A stretch of 64,000 nt of DNA, taken from the NCBI RefSeq assembly GCF_039541815.1, contig NZ_BAABGY010000001.1, positions 124,001 to 188,000 of the forward strand, given 5' to 3'. The translations under genes and the position numbers were made by a program. Shown piece by piece: positions 59,754-64,000 of this stretch. Numbering within the stretch: the first letter of the stretch is position 1; every line of letters starts with the position of its first letter. Source of the stretch: Flavisolibacter amylovorans (lineage in GTDB: Bacteria > Bacteroidota > Bacteroidia > Chitinophagales > Chitinophagaceae). The notes beneath the pieces are model-generated. The model saw only the letters and a list, made by a program, of their open reading frames with translations. It was not told the origin of the DNA and did not search any database.

Positions 59754-62700
59754 ATGACCCGCACCATTCGTTTCCGCCCGGTCCGCCTCGGAGCTTCGCT
59801 GCTGTTATCCTTCCTGCTTCTCGGCAGCCTGACCGCCTCGGCCCAGAACTTCATTCCCGGCAAGATCGTTCGCCCCGCCACCAACGCGGCGACCCGCCTC
59901 ATCCTCGACCCCAACGGCGACGGCTTTACCTCCGCCACCACGAACGGCTATTACGGTCAGGACGACGTTGCTTCCGATAACAACGAGCTCCAGTACAAGC
60001 CGCTGTACCCCTTCTACGCGGAGCCCAACGCCGACCTCCGCCGCGGCCCCAACAGCCGGTTTACCGACTACGTGCCGAGCACGATCGACAAGGCTTCGTA
60101 CTATATGTACTACAGCGGTACCAACCTGCACCTGCGCGTCCGAATGGGCTCCATCATCCCGGGCGCAAAAGGCTATAGCTTCCTGGTCGACATCGACGGC
60201 AAGTTCGGCGCCACCGGTCCGCTGGCCGACCCCAACTTCTTGGCACAGACCTCGGGCGTCAACGGCAACCCCGGCTTCGAGATCGAGATCGACCTGTTCT
60301 CCCAGGCCTCGCAAACCGGTGTGGCCGTTTATAACGTGGATGGAAAGGACAAGCGCAACGACTTCCTGCCGGCGGTATGGAGCGTCAACAACTGGCTCGA
60401 GTACTCGCAGGTGGCCATGGCCGCCACCTCCGACAACGGCGACCCGGACTACTATATTGATTTCTATGTTCCCTTCAGCGTGCTGAGCGGCATCAACTTC
60501 GCGGCGCCTACTACGCCCACCAACATCAGCACCAGCACGCCCATCCGGATCATCCCGACAACGGTGATGGCGCCCCTGCCGGCCATCGGCGGACCGAAGT
60601 CCGACCTGTACGGCCTGCCCGACAACCTCTACCCGAGCGCCAACGACGAATACATCGCGATGCTGGGCTCGATGCCCGCGTACACGATCGGCAACTTCGC
60701 CACCGGAGGCTCCGGCCAGAGCGCCGCCGCCTGTACGGCGCCCCCGATCCTGAACAAGGTGAGCAGCGCCAGCAGCACGGCCACCGTTACCGGTACGTGG
60801 ACGCCCAACAATACCACCGGAGCGATCCTCAGCAACGTGGTCATCACCCTCTACCGCAGCACCGGCGGCGCCTTCAGCGCGGTACCGGGCGGTACGGCCA
60901 CGATCACCGCAACCTCTTCCTCCAATACCGTCAGCTGGTCGATCCCCAACGTTCCGGTAGCCGCCGGCAACACGTATTATGCCGTAGCCCAGGCGCCCGG
61001 CGAAACTGCCTGCTTCCAGAGCGCCACGGTTACCGCCAGCAACTGCGCCATCCCGATGGCGGCCCCGGTGCTCGACGCCTCCTGTGTGCTGGCGGCGGGC
61101 AACGTGTCGTCGAAAGGCTTTACGTTCAACAACAAGCCGAGCGTATGGCCCAACAGCTTTGCCAAGGTCAGCAACACCTCGCTCGGCACGTCGGCTACGC
61201 AGACGTCGACCGCAGGCACCGGCATCACCGGTACGAGCAATATCCAGAACGGCAACGGCAGCGCCGCACAGTTCTTCCGCGAAGGCTCGGCCACCGGCGT
61301 TACGCCGGCCAACCCCGCCGCCTGGGATTTCTCGAGCGGGTGTAGCGGCGGCCCCGGTCTTTCGGCCGGATCGTACCGCTTTTGGGTAGAGGATGCCAAC
61401 GGCTGTGCCTCGGGCATCCTCATCGGCTGCGTCACCGGCACGGGCAACACCGCTTCCCAGCTTGGTGGCGGCGCGGCGGCCACGTCGCTCAACGTACCGG
61501 CCATTACCTCACCGGCCAACGGGGTACTGACGAGCAGCACCACTTCGATCACCGTGAGCGCCACCCAGGGCTCGACCGTCACCTTCCTCCTCAACGGGGT
61601 ATCGCAGGGCACGGCTATCGCCGCCAACGGCGCCGCTACCGCGCTTGCCATCGGCACGTCGGGCACGGTCACCTTCCCCATCGCCGCGGGCACCCTGTCG
61701 CGCAACGACCGCGTACAGTTTCTTTCCGAATACAAGGGCGCCAGCATTTCGACCTCGTATTGCGGCCGCAGCGGCTCCGAGATCATCGTAAGCTGCGTCA
61801 CCCAGGCCCCTTCGATCAGCACCAACAGCACCACCGGCCTGCTCCAGCCGAGCAGCCCGGGTGGCTTCATCCAGGGCACTGCCTCCTCGATCGGCGGCAC
61901 GGTAACGATCTACAACAGCACGGCCACCGGCACCTCGCTCGGCACCGCCACCGTTGGCAGCACCGGCGCCTGGACGAGCGCCGTTACCCCGGTGAGCGGC
62001 CAGAGCTACGTGGCCACCGTGACCGGCACCAACGGTTGCGCCTCCACCTACTCGCCGGCACTCCTGTACAGCAACGCCACCACCTCCGCCTCGCTGTGCA
62101 CGGGCGCGGCCATCACCTCCTACACCACCACCTACTCCAACGGCACGGCTCACGCGGCGCCGGGTACGACCGTCAACAACGGCCCGCCGACCTCGAGTGC
62201 CTTTGCCATGAATGCGTTTGCCACCACGGTCACGGCTTCGTTTGCCACGAGCAGCAACCCCCGCCTTATTTCGCTGTACGAAGACGGCAACTTCATCGCC
62301 TCCACCCGCGTGGCCGCCAACGCTACCACGGCGGTGTTCAGCAACGGCGTGGCTTCCGGCGACAACCTGGGCTTCTACACCGGCACCACGGGTACGACCT
62401 CGCCCGGCAACGTCTACTTTACGATCTCCGATACGAGCACGACGCTCCAGACCTACCTGCCCGAAACTACCTGCCCCAACGTGGGCGTGGTGACCTGCCC
62501 GGTAACCACCCAGCAGCCGACGCTCACCGTGGCCAACTGCCCCACCTGCACCACGGTCGGCACGTCGAGCGCCACGGTGCCCGCCGGCGGCACGGTCACC
62601 TTCAAGCTCTCCAACGTATCGCCCAACACGATCTACGCCATCCGTAGTACTACGGGCGTGTCGTATTCCAACACCTATACCGTGCCGGCCAATTTCACGG

Positions 62701-64000
62701 GCACCGACATCTACCTGTCTACCTTCTCCATCTCGGGAACGGCGGGCAGCACCGTCACGCTCGAGGCCATCGGCACTACCGTGATCGTGAGCAACGGCGT
62801 TACCGTATCCTGCGCCAGCACCAGCACCACCGCCGCGGTGACCCTGCAGGCTGCCGCCGGCATCTCGATCAGCGGCACCGTATACGACGACCCGTATAAG
62901 TACAATGTGGGCGGAACGCCCGTGAGCTCGGTCACGAATGCCCTCAACGCCAGCCGCCAGCTCTATGTGTATCTCCTCAACAGCAGTAACGCCATCCAGG
63001 CGGTGGCCACGGTGAGCAGCGCGAGCACCAACACCGGCACCTATACGTTCAGCAGCCTCGTGAGCGGCACTACCTATAAGGTGGTGATCGACACGGTGGC
63101 CGGCCGCGGCCTGGGCTCCTTGCTCTCCACTGCATCGGTGCCCTTCGGCTGGGCCCACAAGGCCGAAGGCATCGGCAACGCAGCCGGCGACGGTACCCCC
63201 GACGGCATCTATACCGCCAACACCATCACCGCTTCCCAGGTGGTCAACTTCGGCATCAACGGCATTCCCAGCGCCACCACCACTTCGGCCGCTTCGCAGG
63301 TGAATCCGGGCGGCACCACGAGCACCACGGTGCCTGCCGGCACCTTCGGCGGATCCGACGCCCGCGACGTCGGCAACACCGGCATCGTGGAATACGTGCG
63401 CATCACCGGCTTCCCGACGAATGCGACCTCCATCACCATCACCGGCACCCAGAACATCAACAATGCGACGTCCACGATAACCTACTATGCCTCGACCCTC
63501 CCGGTGGGCTGCACCAACTGCGCCCTCTTCCCGGCGGGCGGCGTGTATGTGCCCGCGTCCACCAACGGTAACCTGTCGAACGCCTCGGCGGTGCAGGTAG
63601 ACCCGGTGAACGGCGCCGTAACGGTAGCCATTCCGTATGTGACCGTGGACAACGGGGGTAGGGAAAGCGCCGCCGCCAGCGCCAGCCAGCCCCTCAGCGA
63701 GTTCTCGGTTTCGGGTACGGTGTACCACGACGGCGACGCGCTGACCGACAACAGCATCGACGGCACGGCAACGGGCCAGGTGACGAACAACGGCAGCAAC
63801 CTGCCCCTTTATGTGAACCTCGTTAATGCAGGTACCGGCAACGTCGTTGCGGTGGCCGCCGTGAACACGTCGACCGGGGCCTACAGCTTCGGCACCGCCG
63901 ACGGCCTTACGGTCAACAGTAGTTATACGGTAGTGCTCAGTACGACGCAGGGCACGGTAGGAGCAGCAGCGCCGACGGCCGTACTCCCGACCACGCTCCC
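59754..64000 (+). CDS. Giant secreted repeat protein, probable adhesin (runs off the window)
   Basis: The frame is open from the ATG at 59754 to the window end, at least 1415 residues. Signal peptide LGASLLLSFLLLGSLTASAQ. The N-terminal ~330 residues (IPGKIVRPATNAATRLILDP, then DIDGKFGATGPLADPNF) form a distinct globular domain. Ser/Thr/Gly-rich Ig-like modules follow, including SITVSATQGSTVTFLLNG. Towards the end, SGTVYDD and SGTVYHDGD open SdrD/CNA-B-like modules. A T9SS C-terminal domain would be expected beyond the window. It is transcribed separately from the preceding giant gene. Confidence 0.8.
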   Translation, partial: MTRTIRFRPVRLGASLLLSFLLLGSLTASAQNFIPGKIVRPATNAATRLILDPNGDGFTSATTNGYYGQDDVASDNNELQYKPLYPFYAEPNADLRRGPNSRFTDYVPSTIDKASYYMYYSGTNLHLRVRMGSIIPGAKGYSFLVDIDGKFGATGPLADPNFLAQTSGVNGNPGFEIEIDLFSQASQTGVAVYNVDGKDKRNDFLPAVWSVNNWLEYSQVAMAATSDNGDPDYYIDFYVPFSVLSGINFAAPTTPTNISTSTPIRIIPTTVMAPLPAIGGPKSDLYGLPDNLYPSANDEYIAMLGSMPAYTIGNFATGGSGQSAAACTAPPILNKVSSASSTATVTGTWTPNNTTGAILSNVVITLYRSTGGAFSAVPGGTATITATSSSNTVSWSIPNVPVAAGNTYYAVAQAPGETACFQSATVTASNCAIPMAAPVLDASCVLAAGNVSSKGFTFNNKPSVWPNSFAKVSNTSLGTSATQTSTAGTGITGTSNIQNGNGSAAQFFREGSATGVTPANPAAWDFSSGCSGGPGLSAGSYRFWVEDANGCASGILIGCVTGTGNTASQLGGGAAATSLNVPAITSPANGVLTSSTTSITVSATQGSTVTFLLNGVSQGTAIAANGAATALAIGTSGTVTFPIAAGTLSRNDRVQFLSEYKGASISTSYCGRSGSEIIVSCVTQAPSISTNSTTGLLQPSSPGGFIQGTASSIGGTVTIYNSTATGTSLGTATVGSTGAWTSAVTPVSGQSYVATVTGTNGCASTYSPALLYSNATTSASLCTGAAITSYTTTYSNGTAHAAPGTTVNNGPPTSSAFAMNAFATTVTASFATSSNPRLISLYEDGNFIASTRVAANATTAVFSNGVASGDNLGFYTGTTGTTSPGNVYFTISDTSTTLQTYLPETTCPNVGVVTCPVTTQQPTLTVANCPTCTTVGTSSATVPAGGTVTFKLSNVSPNTIYAIRSTTGVSYSNTYTVPANFTGTDIYLSTFSISGTAGSTVTLEAIGTTVIVSNGVTVSCASTSTTAAVTLQAAAGISISGTVYDDPYKYNVGGTPVSSVTNALNASRQLYVYLLNSSNAIQAVATVSSASTNTGTYTFSSLVSGTTYKVVIDTVAGRGLGSLLSTASVPFGWAHKAEGIGNAAGDGTPDGIYTANTITASQVVNFGINGIPSATTTSAASQVNPGGTTSTTVPAGTFGGSDARDVGNTGIVEYVRITGFPTNATSITITGTQNINNATSTITYYASTLPVGCTNCALFPAGGVYVPASTNGNLSNASAVQVDPVNGAVTVAIPYVTVDNGGRESAAASASQPLSEFSVSGTVYHDGDALTDNSIDGTATGQVTNNGSNLPLYVNLVNAGTGNVVAVAAVNTSTGAYSFGTADGLTVNSSYTVVLSTTQGTVGAAAPTAVLPTTL

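Noticed and set aside
61382..63728. Open frames in other phases over the last giant gene (plus 421 codons, minus 739 codons)
   Set aside because: The continuous frame from 59754 has a signal peptide and recognisable Ig-like modules; the others are compositional artefacts of Ser/Thr/Gly-rich repeats.

Overview
The window is GC-rich chromosomal DNA from a member of the Bacteroidota, most likely the Chitinophagaceae (inference). Three things support this: many promoters carry the Bacteroidota -7 box TAnnTTTG; the secretome is of the Bacteroidota kind (a TonB-dependent receptor paired with a surface lipoprotein, and a large protein ending in a type IX secretion sorting domain); and families typical of the phylum occur (DUF6261, two-component-propeller lipoproteins, an ATP synthase subunit a with an N-terminal extension). 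No tRNA, rRNA, CRISPR array, integrase or transposase was seen.

Layout. 1-9.9 kb: housekeeping and hypothetical genes (end of an M14 peptidase, TPR protein, LysR regulator, chromate transporter, DUF1801, an EEP-family phosphatase/nuclease). 10-12.3 kb: an ABC exporter with a coupled secreted protein. 12.5-19.0 kb: PepSY, DUF4256, two secreted proteins and a GH2 beta-galactosidase. 19.2-26.4 kb: small enzymes and DUFs, and two secreted-protein genes with similar TTTAC repeat promoters. 26.5-27.6 kb: a PIN-type toxin-antitoxin pair. 29.8-33.9 kb: an AT-rich island that cuts off a DUF6261 gene and carries a phospholipase-D-like membrane protein, a VWA-like lipoprotein and a secreted protein. 34.2-43.7 kb: a probable phosphate-type regulon, with a TonB receptor and beta-helix lipoprotein, a cluster of small genes, two candidate small RNAs, and a PhoR/PhoB-like two-component system. 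44.1-51.3 kb: a protein with a possible caspase-like dyad, an ABC transporter and two paralogous lipoproteins. 51.4-56.0 kb: the ATP synthase operon atpBEFHA, closed by a terminator with no atpG following. 56.4-64 kb: two giant secreted repeat proteins, the second running off the window.

The strongest new signal is regulatory. Arrays of T(A/T/C)AC words spaced exactly 11 bp apart precede the TonB receptor (34190-34255) and sit between genes at 40.05-40.16 kb and 40.80-40.89 kb. At four promoters the -7 element lies at one fixed distance from the last word (14 nt, or 25 = 11 + 14 in one case). Two of these promoters read into roughly 50-60 nt segments that end in intrinsic terminators and contain no gene, so they are candidate small RNAs. 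The OmpR/PhoB-type regulator encoded 1-9 kb away is the obvious candidate reader, because PhoB-type proteins bind 11-bp direct repeats.

The second signal is the island. Its first two genes overlap by one base and pair a single-HKD phospholipase-D-like domain, coiled coils and four membrane helices with an outer lipoprotein carrying a VWA-like fold. I do not recognise this as a described system. A third theme is that many spacers (ATP synthase operon, two-component locus) are filled with inverted word-like repeats, different in each spacer.
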